Program-made: the position numbers and the translations under genes
The notes under the pieces: generated by a model
Seen by the model: only the letters and a program-made list of their open reading frames with translations
What the model was told of the DNA's origin: nothing
Database searches by the model: none
Shown here: in pieces, positions 1 through 8,142 of the stretch
How positions within the stretch are numbered: position 1 is the stretch's first letter
How the letters are laid out: each line of letters starts with the position of its first letter
NCBI GenBank assembly: GCA_017558105.1
Contig: JAFYWI010000009.1
Coordinates: forward strand, 34,169-98,168
Direction: 5' to 3'
Length of the DNA stretch: 64,000 bases
Origin: Clostridia bacterium
GTDB taxonomy: Bacteria; Bacillota; Clostridia; Christensenellales; Borkfalkiaceae

Positions 1-1
1 G

Positions 2-28
2 GCTGCAAAAGAATTAAATTGGTTTTAA
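2..28 (+). CDS. Possible C-terminal end of an upstream gene
   Basis: The first bases read in one frame as AAKELNWF followed by TAA, 24 bases ahead of the next start codon. This would be the tail of a gene that begins outside the window. Eight residues are too few to name a family, and the reading rests only on frame and position. Confidence 0.3.
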   Translation, partial: AAKELNWF

Positions 29-52
29 TATAAGGGCTTTATAGGAGAAAAA

Positions 53-2860
53 ATGAAAAACACTTATCACGAACTACTTTGTGTTAAAAACGGCATAGAA
101 AACGGGGACTTTAATAGCGAAAATAGTAAAATTACTAACCAAGAAAGAAAAGATTTTTTAAATCAATACGTTAAATGTGCTAAACAATGGTACGGCGAAA
201 GGGCTAACTTAGAAAAGGTTAACACGGAAGAAGAACTTTTAGCGTTAGAACCTTCTGTTTTCGACGACCAAGAATACGAAGCAAACGTTTGGCAACCAAA
301 AACCGTTTCTGCATTTACAAAAGAAAAGATATGCGCTTATAAAAATTGGATGATTTATAACAGAATATCTAAAGTAAACGGCAATACTTTGGTGTTGCAA
401 GATAACGAATTAGATATTGCTTGCGCTAAATTAGACTTTAAGAAAACTATTAAAGAATTCTCTACCGAAATTTTAATTGACGAAAGTTATTATACAGAAT
501 TAGTTAGAGTTTCAGTAGTAGGTTACGGCAGAATTTTAGAATTTAGAAAAGGTGTAAAAGAAGTTGCAAAATTTCAATTTTGGGCTAACGGCGACCTAAT
601 TTATTTCGACGGCAGATTAGACCCTTATCACCCAGAATGTATAACCATTAAAAAGGGTGGTTGCGTAGGCAACAAAGTTAATATTAAAGTTAGGTTTGAA
701 GACGAAATTATAATAACCGTTAACGGCGAAGAAACAAGGCTTCCTTCTAATAGAGATTTAACCCCAGATACCGTTTACTTCGGTGGTGGTAGGCTTCCAC
801 GTACGTTCTGGTCTGTAACCCCTAAAAAAGTTATTTTTGCAGATGGAACTGAAGAAACTGAATTCTTTAAAAAATCTAACAAAAAAGCAAAAGCAGAAGA
901 ATATATTGGCGAAAAAGCCTTACCTTTTGGTATTGCTACAACGGAAAATAAAGATAAATATTTAATTTTAAGAAGTAAATTCACCCCAGAAGAAAATAAA
1001 AAAGCAATTTTAGAATTGCAATCTTTAGACCCTATTGGCAGAGTTTACTTAAACAAAAAATTAATATATACTGCTAATACTTTTATGTCTGCTAAGTTAG
1101 ATATAACTAAATATCTAATTAAAGGCGAAAACGAAATTGAATTAAAAGTAGACCCAAGAGCACCAGAAGTTCATTACTTATGGCATAGGCACCAAGACCC
1201 ACATAACGGCTGGTTTTCACTACCATTTGCAATTCGTTACGTAGAAAAAGAAAAAATAGATTACGTTAAAATTACAACTAAATCTTTAAAAGAAAAAGTT
1301 ACCTTTACGGTTAAAGGTGATATTAGCCACAACTCTGCAACTAAAATGCAAATATTTATTAGGGAACGTGGCGAAGGTAAAAAGTTTGCCTTATTAAACG
1401 AATTTAACCTAAACGGCAAAAAAACGTTTAATAAAGAATATTTTGGAGACTATAAACTTTGGACTGATAAAGAACCAAATTTATACATATTTAAGTTTGT
1501 ATTGTTTAGCGAAAACGGCAAAATTACAGACGAAAAAATTGTAGAAACGGGCTTTAGAACCATAGAACAAAAGAACGGCAAAGTTTACTTAAACGGAAAA
1601 TTAAACAACCTTTACGGCGCGTTAATAATGCAATTTTTACCACCTTACAAGGAAGTTCCACTAAACCACGTGCTACCTTCTAACACGCAAATAATACACC
1701 AAGTATTATGTGCTAAAAAAATGGGTGGCAACGCAATAAGAATGCACCAACTAGGCTACGGCACTAACGAAAAACGTTTTGCCGATGCTTGCAACAGGCT
1801 TGGCATTATGGTTTGTTGGACCACAAGGTTATTAGACGCTTTAGAAATTTTAAGGTACGAAGGACCTTGGCACCAAAAGAAAGCCTTTATTCAACAAGTT
1901 AAAGAAGTTATAAACGCACCATCTATAGTAATGTGGGAAGGCTCTAACGAATTCCACGCCGTTAAAGACATTAAGTTAGTAGACAGAATGTACGATAATT
2001 TCATAGACGCGGTTAAACCTTTAGATAAATCTAGGTTATTAAACCCAGTTTCAGAAATTTACTATACTGGCGACTGCAAGTTCTATAACGATGCAGGCGA
2101 CAAAGATTTCCAAGACTTAAGCCATAAAGTTAGAAGTTCTTATGGTTGGATAGATAAATTAGTTGTTAGAACTTCTCATCCTTATTCACAACTATTAGGC
2201 TACGGCGCTAAATGGGATACTTTTAGGGGAGATTTCCCTATATGGTACGATGAATTATTTAACCACCCAAAACGTGCGTTTATGCTTACGGAATTTGCAA
2301 TTATAGGTAGAGCAAACCCTAACGTAGAAGAAAGCAAAGTTTACTTTAAGGGAGATTCTTACGAACTTCCTAACGAATTAGATGCTTTAGGATTTATTAC
2401 CGACGAGCCAACTGAGTGGGAAATGAGCCAAGCATACCAAGCGCATTGTGCTTCGCACGCTTGTAAAAATGCAAGATATCTTGGTGCAGACGGGTTGTTC
2501 TGGTGCGCACTACAAAGTGGCGCAAACGATGGTAGTTATGCTAAACCACCTATAGATTTCTACGGCTACAAGAAAACTGCTTTCTACACCTTAAAAGAAG
2601 GCTACCAACCATACTACACAACCGTTTGTGGTGTAGACGTTTTCGTTGAAAGTAAGAAGAAAATAGATTTTGCGCTTAACTGCGATAGCGAAGAAGGTAC
2701 TTACAACATTAAAATCGTAATTAAAAATGCAAAAGGCAAGGTTGTAAAGGAAAAGAATTTAACCGCTTCTACTAACAGAAGATATAAAAAGGTATGTTCA
2801 ATTACCCTACCTAAAAAAGAAGGTTATTACGCAGTAGAAACAATAACCGAAAAGATTTAA
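53..2860 (+). CDS. Glycoside hydrolase family 2 protein
   Basis: A 935-residue protein with the order of a GH2 enzyme: N-terminal beta-rich sugar-binding region, an Ig-like middle section, then a TIM barrel from about residue 530. The barrel carries MWEGSNEF, where the Asn-Glu pair at 632-633 is the expected acid/base, and LTEFA with Glu747 as the likely nucleophile. Known GH2 enzymes include beta-galactosidases, beta-mannosidases and beta-glucuronidases; the substrate cannot be read from sequence. No signal peptide is seen, so it probably acts in the cytoplasm on imported oligosaccharides. An AGGAG sits 7 bases ahead of the ATG. It closely follows an upstream gene tail and is closed by a strong hairpin terminator, so it is probably the last gene of an operon. 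The N-terminal 80 residues are unfamiliar. Confidence 0.85.
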   Translation: MKNTYHELLCVKNGIENGDFNSENSKITNQERKDFLNQYVKCAKQWYGERANLEKVNTEEELLALEPSVFDDQEYEANVWQPKTVSAFTKEKICAYKNWMIYNRISKVNGNTLVLQDNELDIACAKLDFKKTIKEFSTEILIDESYYTELVRVSVVGYGRILEFRKGVKEVAKFQFWANGDLIYFDGRLDPYHPECITIKKGGCVGNKVNIKVRFEDEIIITVNGEETRLPSNRDLTPDTVYFGGGRLPRTFWSVTPKKVIFADGTEETEFFKKSNKKAKAEEYIGEKALPFGIATTENKDKYLILRSKFTPEENKKAILELQSLDPIGRVYLNKKLIYTANTFMSAKLDITKYLIKGENEIELKVDPRAPEVHYLWHRHQDPHNGWFSLPFAIRYVEKEKIDYVKITTKSLKEKVTFTVKGDISHNSATKMQIFIRERGEGKKFALLNEFNLNGKKTFNKEYFGDYKLWTDKEPNLYIFKFVLFSENGKITDEKIVETGFRTIEQKNGKVYLNGKLNNLYGALIMQFLPPYKEVPLNHVLPSNTQIIHQVLCAKKMGGNAIRMHQLGYGTNEKRFADACNRLGIMVCWTTRLLDALEILRYEGPWHQKKAFIQQVKEVINAPSIVMWEGSNEFHAVKDIKLVDRMYDNFIDAVKPLDKSRLLNPVSEIYYTGDCKFYNDAGDKDFQDLSHKVRSSYGWIDKLVVRTSHPYSQLLGYGAKWDTFRGDFPIWYDELFNHPKRAFMLTEFAIIGRANPNVEESKVYFKGDSYELPNELDALGFITDEPTEWEMSQAYQAHCASHACKNARYLGADGLFWCALQSGANDGSYAKPPIDFYGYKKTAFYTLKEGYQPYYTTVCGVDVFVESKKKIDFALNCDSEEGTYNIKIVIKNAKGKVVKEKNLTASTNRRYKKVCSITLPKKEGYYAVETITEKI

Positions 2861-2873
2861 CAATAAAAACATT

Positions 2874-2901
2874 AAAAAGTCGCCAATTTTGGCGACTTTT
2901 T
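2874..2901 (+). terminator. Rho-independent terminator after the GH2 gene
   Basis: A 13-bp perfect inverted repeat centred on AAGTCGCCAA, with a two-base centre and A/T tracts on both sides. It separates the glycosidase from the first T-box operon. Confidence 0.85.
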
Positions 2902-2934
2902 GGCTTAAAATTTTTAATATTCTTATTAAATTGC

Positions 2935-2963
2935 TTGACAAGGAAGAATTATAGTGCTAAACT
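2935..2963 (+). promoter_or_regulatory. Promoter for the Ile T-box operon
   Basis: TTGACA at 2935-2940, a 17-base spacer and TAAACT at 2958-2963, just ahead of the T-box leader. Confidence 0.7.
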
Positions 2964-2969
2964 TTAGGC

Positions 2970-3241
2970 ATCTTAATATTAATGGCTAAGACGAAGACGG
3001 GTTCTATATATAGCGTTTTCACAGAGAGTCGGGGGTGGTGAAATCTCGGCAAAAACTAATAGAAACCCTATCACTTCCGAGCTGAAAGCCCCAAAGGGTA
3101 ACCAAGTAGGCGTTTTCCGTGTTTGCTACGTTAGTGCATAGGAGTTGATAGACTCTTAAGGTGGTAGTTTTAACTACAATTTGAGTGGTACCGCGAGTAT
3201 TTTATACCCGTCTCAAAGCAAAGTTGCTTTGAGATTTTTTT
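2970..3241 (+). promoter_or_regulatory. T-box riboswitch, isoleucine specifier (ATC)
   Basis: The leader holds the AGAGAG motif of Stem I (3022-3028), the T-box core GAGTGGTACCGCG (3183-3195) and a terminator hairpin (3211-3234 plus T run). In Stem I, GGGTTCTAT pairs with ATAGAAACCC and GAAG with CTTC; the internal loop between them reads TATCA on the 3' side. This gives specifier ATC (3070-3072) followed by the usual A, so isoleucine. The TGGT of the T-box would pair with an ACCA tRNA end, as expected for tRNA-Ile. Uncharged tRNA should favour antitermination and expression of the ligase gene downstream. Confidence 0.9.
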
Positions 3242-3274
3242 ATTTTTTATTATTTTTTAAGGAGGTAAGTTACC

Positions 3275-5542
3275 ATGAACACAAACAACACTTTAAGTCA
3301 GTTAACGGAAATTGCAACTAGAATTAAGGAGTTGCGTGAAATTATGGGCTTTTCCGTTAAAGAGATGACAGAAAAAACCAACGTAAGTGAAGAAGACTAC
3401 TTTTTATACGAAAGTGGAACGGTAGATATTCCTTTTTCATTTATTCATAAATGCGCGTTAGCGTTTGGCGTAGAAATGACGGAACTTTTAGAAGGTAGTT
3501 CTGCTAAACTTTCTACCTACACGGTAACAAGAAAGGGCAAAGGGCAAGAAACTGCTAAAGAAGACGGCATAGATATTTCTAACCTTGCTCCAAAGTTTAA
3601 AGATAAACTAGCAGAACCTTATTACGTTACCTACGAATATTCTTTAAGCCAACAAAATAAACCAATTCAATTAGCAACACATAGTGGGCAAGAATTCGAC
3701 CTTGTTTTAAGTGGTAAACTTAAAGTTCAAGTAGGCGACCACGTAGAAATTTTAGAAGAAGGCGATAGCATTTATTATAATTCTTCACTTCCACACGGTA
3801 TGATTGCCGTAGACGGAAAAAATTGTACCTTCGTTGCAGTTGTAATGAGTGGCGATAATTCTGCCGAAACGGTAGTTAGAAAAAGCGTTGTAAATGCAAA
3901 AAATAGCGAAGAATTAGTTTGCGAAAAATTCGTTGAAACGGTTGAAGATACAGAAGGCAAGTTGCAATCTATTAAATTTAAAAATACCGAAAGCTTTAAC
4001 TTTGGTTTTGACGTAGTAGATGAAATTGCTAATAAATACCCAGAAAAACTTGCAATGCTTCACTTAGATAGAAACAAGTTTGAACGTAGGTTTACTTTTA
4101 AAGACATTAAAAAGGCTTCTAACCAAGTGGCAAATTACTTTACTTCTTTAGGAATAAAACGTGGCGATAAGGTTATGTTAGTATTAAAGCGCCATTATCA
4201 ATTCTGGTTCTGCATGGTAGCGCTACATAAACTTGGCGCAGTTGCAATACCTGCAACCAACCAACTAAAAGAACACGATTTTGAATATAGATATAATTCT
4301 GCAGGGGTAAAAGCAATAGTATGTACTGCCGACGGCGATACTTATACCTATGCAGAAAGCGCTGCAAAAAAATGCCCACAAGTAGAAAAATTAATTATGG
4401 TAGGTGGCGAAAAAGAAGGTTGGTTGAATTTCGATAAAGAATATAAACTATTCTCTAGTAAATTCGAACGCCCAGAAGATTGCTCTTCAGGAGATGAACC
4501 TGCCCTAATGTTCTTTACAAGTGGAACAACGGGTAATCCTAAAATGGCATCTCATAAGCACACTTACGCGTTAGGTCATTACGTAACGGCTAAATATTGG
4601 CATTGTTGCGAAAGAGACGGCTTACACCTAACTATTTCAGATACTGGTTGGGGTAAATCTTTATGGGGCAAGTTATACGGGCAATGGCTATGCGAAGGCG
4701 CAGTTTTCGTTTACGACTTCGATAGGTTCGATGAAAACGACCTATTGCCTATGTTTGCAAAATATAATATAACAACTTTCTGCGCTCCGCCAACAATGCT
4801 ACGTATGTTAATTCGTGGCGACCTAACTAAGTACGATTTATCTTCTATACATCATATGACCACTGCTGGCGAAGCCTTAAACCCAGAAGTATTTAACAAG
4901 TTTAAGGAAGCAACTGGTTTAGAAATAATGGAAGGCTTTGGTCAAACGGAAACTACTTTGGCAATAGCAAACCTTTATGGCACAACTCCAAAAATCGGTG
5001 CTATGGGTAAAGCAAACCCACAATACGACGTAGACGTTGTAGATGCTTTCGGCAAGTCTTTACCAGCAGGTGAAGTTGGCGAAATAGTAATTCATACCGA
5101 CAAAGACGTTCCTTGTGGATTATTTAAAGAATATTATAAAGATACAGAAAAAACACAAGATGCTTGGCACGACGGGTTATACCACACTGGCGATACCGCT
5201 TGGCGAGATGAAGACGGGTATTTCTGGTACGTTGGTAGAGTAGACGACGTAATTAAATCTTCTGGCTACAGAATAGGGCCTTTTGAAATAGAAAGCGTAA
5301 TAATGGAACTCCCTTACGTATTAGAATGTGGTGTTTCTGCCGTTCCAGATGAAGTCCGTGGACAAGTAGTTAAAGCAAGCATAGTTTTAACCAAAGGCAC
5401 GGAAGGAACGGAAGAATTAAAGAAAGAAATTCAGAAGTACGTTAAAGACCATACTGCACCATATAAATACCCAAGGGTTGTAGTTTTCCGTGATGAACTA
5501 CCTAAAACCATAAGCGGTAAAATTCAAAGAAATAAATTATAA
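3275..5542 (+). CDS. XRE-cupin-acyl-CoA synthetase fusion
   Basis: A 755-residue protein with three parts: an XRE helix-turn-helix (about 12-70), a cupin_2 barrel (about 120-190) and an AMP-forming acyl-CoA synthetase (about 245-755). The enzyme part has the phosphate loop FFTSGTTGNPK (413-423), GFGQTETT, the YHTGD hinge region near 635 and PKTISGKIQ with catalytic Lys749. It should activate a carboxylic acid as acyl-AMP and then acyl-CoA; the full adenylation motif set argues for activity. The regulator-like N-terminus resembles stand-alone XRE-cupin repressors. Control by an Ile T-box suggests the acid feeds isoleucine supply, for example 2-methylbutyrate, but that is inference. The ribosome site is AGGAGG at 3260. 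The next gene follows after 22 bases, so the two are probably co-transcribed. Confidence 0.88.
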   Translation: MNTNNTLSQLTEIATRIKELREIMGFSVKEMTEKTNVSEEDYFLYESGTVDIPFSFIHKCALAFGVEMTELLEGSSAKLSTYTVTRKGKGQETAKEDGIDISNLAPKFKDKLAEPYYVTYEYSLSQQNKPIQLATHSGQEFDLVLSGKLKVQVGDHVEILEEGDSIYYNSSLPHGMIAVDGKNCTFVAVVMSGDNSAETVVRKSVVNAKNSEELVCEKFVETVEDTEGKLQSIKFKNTESFNFGFDVVDEIANKYPEKLAMLHLDRNKFERRFTFKDIKKASNQVANYFTSLGIKRGDKVMLVLKRHYQFWFCMVALHKLGAVAIPATNQLKEHDFEYRYNSAGVKAIVCTADGDTYTYAESAAKKCPQVEKLIMVGGEKEGWLNFDKEYKLFSSKFERPEDCSSGDEPALMFFTSGTTGNPKMASHKHTYALGHYVTAKYWHCCERDGLHLTISDTGWGKSLWGKLYGQWLCEGAVFVYDFDRFDENDLLPMFAKYNITTFCAPPTMLRMLIRGDLTKYDLSSIHHMTTAGEALNPEVFNKFKEATGLEIMEGFGQTETTLAIANLYGTTPKIGAMGKANPQYDVDVVDAFGKSLPAGEVGEIVIHTDKDVPCGLFKEYYKDTEKTQDAWHDGLYHTGDTAWRDEDGYFWYVGRVDDVIKSSGYRIGPFEIESVIMELPYVLECGVSAVPDEVRGQVVKASIVLTKGTEGTEELKKEIQKYVKDHTAPYKYPRVVVFRDELPKTISGKIQRNKL

Positions 5543-5564
5543 TGCTTCTTAAAAGGAAAGAACA

Positions 5565-6356
5565 ATGGAAATAATAGACGCACACGCACATATTTACCCA
5601 GAAAAAATTGCCAAAAAGGCAACCGATACCATTGGCGTGTTTTACGATATTGAAATGGAAATGAGCGCAGGCACTGCCGAAAACCTTATTAAAGACGGAA
5701 AAAAGGCAGGGGTTAGTAGGTACGTTGTTCACTCGGTGGCAACAACTGCACACCAAGTTCGTTCCATAAACAATTTTATAAAAACGGAAATGGAAATCCA
5801 CCCAGAGTTTATTGGGTTTATGACGTTGCACCAAGATTTAACCGAAGAAGAAGTTAAAACTGAAATAGATTGGGCTATAGAAAACGGGTTTAAGGGCATA
5901 AAATTGCACCCCGATTTTCAAAAGTTTAATATAGATGATGAAAACGTAGAAAAGTTTTATAAACACGCTAGCAACAAACTACCAATTTTGTTTCATATCG
6001 GCGACGATAGGTACGACTTTTCTAAACCTGAAAGATTAGTTAAAGTTGCCAAAAAATTTCCTAACGTAACCTTTATTGCAGCCCATTTTGGTGGATATCG
6101 TTGTTGGGAAAGTGCAAGCATTTATAAAGGTTTAAACAATATTTATTTTGACACTTGTTCTTCGCTACCTTTTATTAGCCCAGAAAAAGCAAAAAAGATT
6201 ATAACTATGTTAGGGGCTGAAAAATTCTTTTTTGCAACGGATTTTCCTATGTGGGATGCAACTACCGAATTAGAAAGGTTTAATAAAATAGACTTAACCG
6301 AAGAAGAAAGAAAACTTATTTTTAGCGAAAATATTAAAAGATTATTAGGTTTATAA
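5565..6356 (+). CDS. Amidohydrolase-family TIM-barrel metalloenzyme
   Basis: A 263-residue protein of the amidohydrolase_2 (ACMSD-like) type. DAHAH at 5-9 gives the HxH metal ligands His7 and His9; HIGDD (His144), AAHFGG (His174) and TDFPMW (Asp226) supply the other expected ligands. Relatives are hydrolases or non-oxidative decarboxylases acting on carboxylated substrates. It sits 22 bases behind the CoA-ligase fusion and shares the Ile T-box, so it may generate or process the acid that the ligase activates. The exact substrate is unknown. Start is set by AAAGGAAAG upstream of the ATG. Confidence 0.8.
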   Translation: MEIIDAHAHIYPEKIAKKATDTIGVFYDIEMEMSAGTAENLIKDGKKAGVSRYVVHSVATTAHQVRSINNFIKTEMEIHPEFIGFMTLHQDLTEEEVKTEIDWAIENGFKGIKLHPDFQKFNIDDENVEKFYKHASNKLPILFHIGDDRYDFSKPERLVKVAKKFPNVTFIAAHFGGYRCWESASIYKGLNNIYFDTCSSLPFISPEKAKKIITMLGAEKFFFATDFPMWDATTELERFNKIDLTEEERKLIFSENIKRLLGL

Positions 6357-6400
6357 ATATTTATATTTTTAATAAAAATATATATTTACGTAATAATTAG

Positions 6401-6429
6401 TTGACAATTAATATAAATTGTGTTAAATT
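6401..6429 (+). promoter_or_regulatory. Promoter for the Leu T-box operon
   Basis: TTGACA at 6401-6406, 17-base spacer, TAAATT at 6424-6429, immediately ahead of the second T-box leader. Confidence 0.7.
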
Positions 6430-6435
6430 AATGTC

Positions 6436-6708
6436 AACATAAACGCTATGAAGCGAAATAGTAGGTATAAGGTTTTTACTTACAGAGAGACGTTGTTTGG
6501 TGCGAAACGTTAGAAAAATATTACCGAACTCATCGCAGAGCGGTTGCTATGAAATTAGTAGTGGCAAACGGGTACTCCCGTAATAGAGTTAAGGTGTGTT
6601 AGCATCTAAAGGGCATCTTAAAAGATGAAAAAGAGTGGTACCGCGGAAACTGTATTTTAAGCGTTTCCGTCTCTTTGCGAAATACAAAGAGACGGAAGCG
6701 TTTTTTTG
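6436..6708 (+). promoter_or_regulatory. T-box riboswitch, leucine specifier (CTC)
   Basis: The leader has the AGAGAG motif (6484-6489), the T-box core GAGTGGTACCGCGG (6633-6646) and a long terminator hairpin (6661-6701) followed by seven T. GCGA/TCGC and GGT/ACC helices bracket a Stem I loop whose 3' side reads GAACTCA, giving specifier CTC (6529-6531) then A. CTC is a leucine codon, the same specifier used by the Bacillus ilv-leu leader. TGGT fits an ACCA tRNA end; the tRNA-Leu(TAG) in this window also has discriminator A. Confidence 0.92.
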
Positions 6709-6755
6709 TTTAATTAAGAAATTACTAAATTTTATAATATATAAGGAGTAAAAAA

Positions 6756-8141
6756 ATGAAAAAAATCTATATCGCAGACATTACGCTTAAAAAACTTGCA
6801 GAAGAAAAGGGCGTTGCATTACTATTCCGTGAAAAAGCCGCAATCGCTAACAATGCAGAACTGATAGGGGCTGACGTTATAGAATTACCACCTATAAAAA
6901 ATTATCGTGAAGACGTTATTATAGGTAAAACCATTGCCCAAAACATACAAGGCGCAACGTTGGCTATACCGGTTGGTTTTGATGTTGAAAGTGTTAAACA
7001 AGCGTGGGAGTGCATAGAAAAAGCAAAATCTCCACGTTTACAAATAGAATTACCTGTTTCTACTATTCAAATGGAATATACTTACCACGTTAAACAAGAA
7101 AAAATGTTAGAAAGAATAGCAGAACTTGTTAAAGAAGCAAAAACTTATTGTGAAGAAGTAGAGTTTTCTGCGTTAGATGCAACAAGGGCTAACGTAGAGT
7201 TCCTTATAACAGCCGTTAAAAAAGCAGTAGAAAACGGCGCAAACATAATTACAATTTGCGATAACGCTGGTGTTTCTACCCCAGAAGAAATTGCAAACTT
7301 GGTAGCAAAAGTTAAATCTAACGTATCAGTTCCTGTTTACGTGCAAGTTTCTAATAAAATTAAAATGGCAGTTGCATCTGCATTTTCTGCTATTTCAAGT
7401 GGGGCAGACGGCTTAAAGTGTGCTATGGTTGGTAAAGACGTATTGTTGGCTAGTGAAATTTCAGACGCAATTAACGTTTGTGGCGCTACAATACAAGCAG
7501 AAATTCAACTTAAAAACACAAAAATTCATGCAAGCATAGAAGAAATGGTTGCTAAAATTAGCCATAAAGAATATCAAGCAGAAGAAGTTGACGACAAAAA
7601 GAAAATTTTATTCGATACCAATTCAACCTTAAAAGACGTAATGCAAAACGCAAAAACGTTGGGTTACGATTTTAGTGAAACTGATTGTGGCAACGTTTAT
7701 AAAGCATTAATTAAGGTGTGCGAAAAGAAAGGCACGGTAGGTGCAAGGGAATTTGAAGCGTTAATAGCAAGTAACGCATGCCAAGCACCATCTACTTACC
7801 ACTTTGAAACTTATACTACAACAAGTAGCAACGTTTCTACTGCTATGTCGCAAGTAACCTTAAAACGTAACGAAGAACTTATTTGTGGCGTTAGTTCTGG
7901 CGATGGTCCAATAGATTCTGCTTTCCGTGCTATTGAACAATGTATTGGGCATCATTATGAATTAGACGATTTCCAAGTTCAATCTGTTACCGAAGGAAAA
8001 GAAGCATTGGGTTCTGCACTAGTAAGGCTTCGTAATAATGGAAAACTTTATTCTGGCAACGGAACTTCTACCGACATTGTTGCCGCAAGTATTAGGGCGT
8101 ATATTAACGCACTTAATAAAATAGTAGCCGAGGAGGCGTAA
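6756..8141 (+). CDS. 2-isopropylmalate synthase-like protein with lost active-site motifs
   Basis: A 461-residue protein. Residues about 345-455 are a clear LeuA regulatory (leucine-binding) domain, with GDGPIDSAF, VTEGKEALGSA and GNGTSTDIVAAS. The linker (LGYDF..., EFEALIAS) also matches LeuA. The N-terminal TIM-barrel half is divergent: where active enzymes have DTTLRDGEQ this protein has DITLKKLAEEKG, keeping Asp8 but losing the catalytic Arg, and where they have the HxHND metal ligands it has VQVSNK (Gln197, Ser199). It is therefore unlikely to be a standard isopropylmalate synthase. It may be a leucine-sensing non-enzyme or have a new reaction. It follows a Leu T-box and is one base from the CoA-ligase fusion downstream. 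The frame is intact, so it is not a recent pseudogene. Confidence 0.75.
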   Translation: MKKIYIADITLKKLAEEKGVALLFREKAAIANNAELIGADVIELPPIKNYREDVIIGKTIAQNIQGATLAIPVGFDVESVKQAWECIEKAKSPRLQIELPVSTIQMEYTYHVKQEKMLERIAELVKEAKTYCEEVEFSALDATRANVEFLITAVKKAVENGANIITICDNAGVSTPEEIANLVAKVKSNVSVPVYVQVSNKIKMAVASAFSAISSGADGLKCAMVGKDVLLASEISDAINVCGATIQAEIQLKNTKIHASIEEMVAKISHKEYQAEEVDDKKKILFDTNSTLKDVMQNAKTLGYDFSETDCGNVYKALIKVCEKKGTVGAREFEALIASNACQAPSTYHFETYTTTSSNVSTAMSQVTLKRNEELICGVSSGDGPIDSAFRAIEQCIGHHYELDDFQVQSVTEGKEALGSALVRLRNNGKLYSGNGTSTDIVAASIRAYINALNKIVAEEA

Positions 8142-8142
8142 T

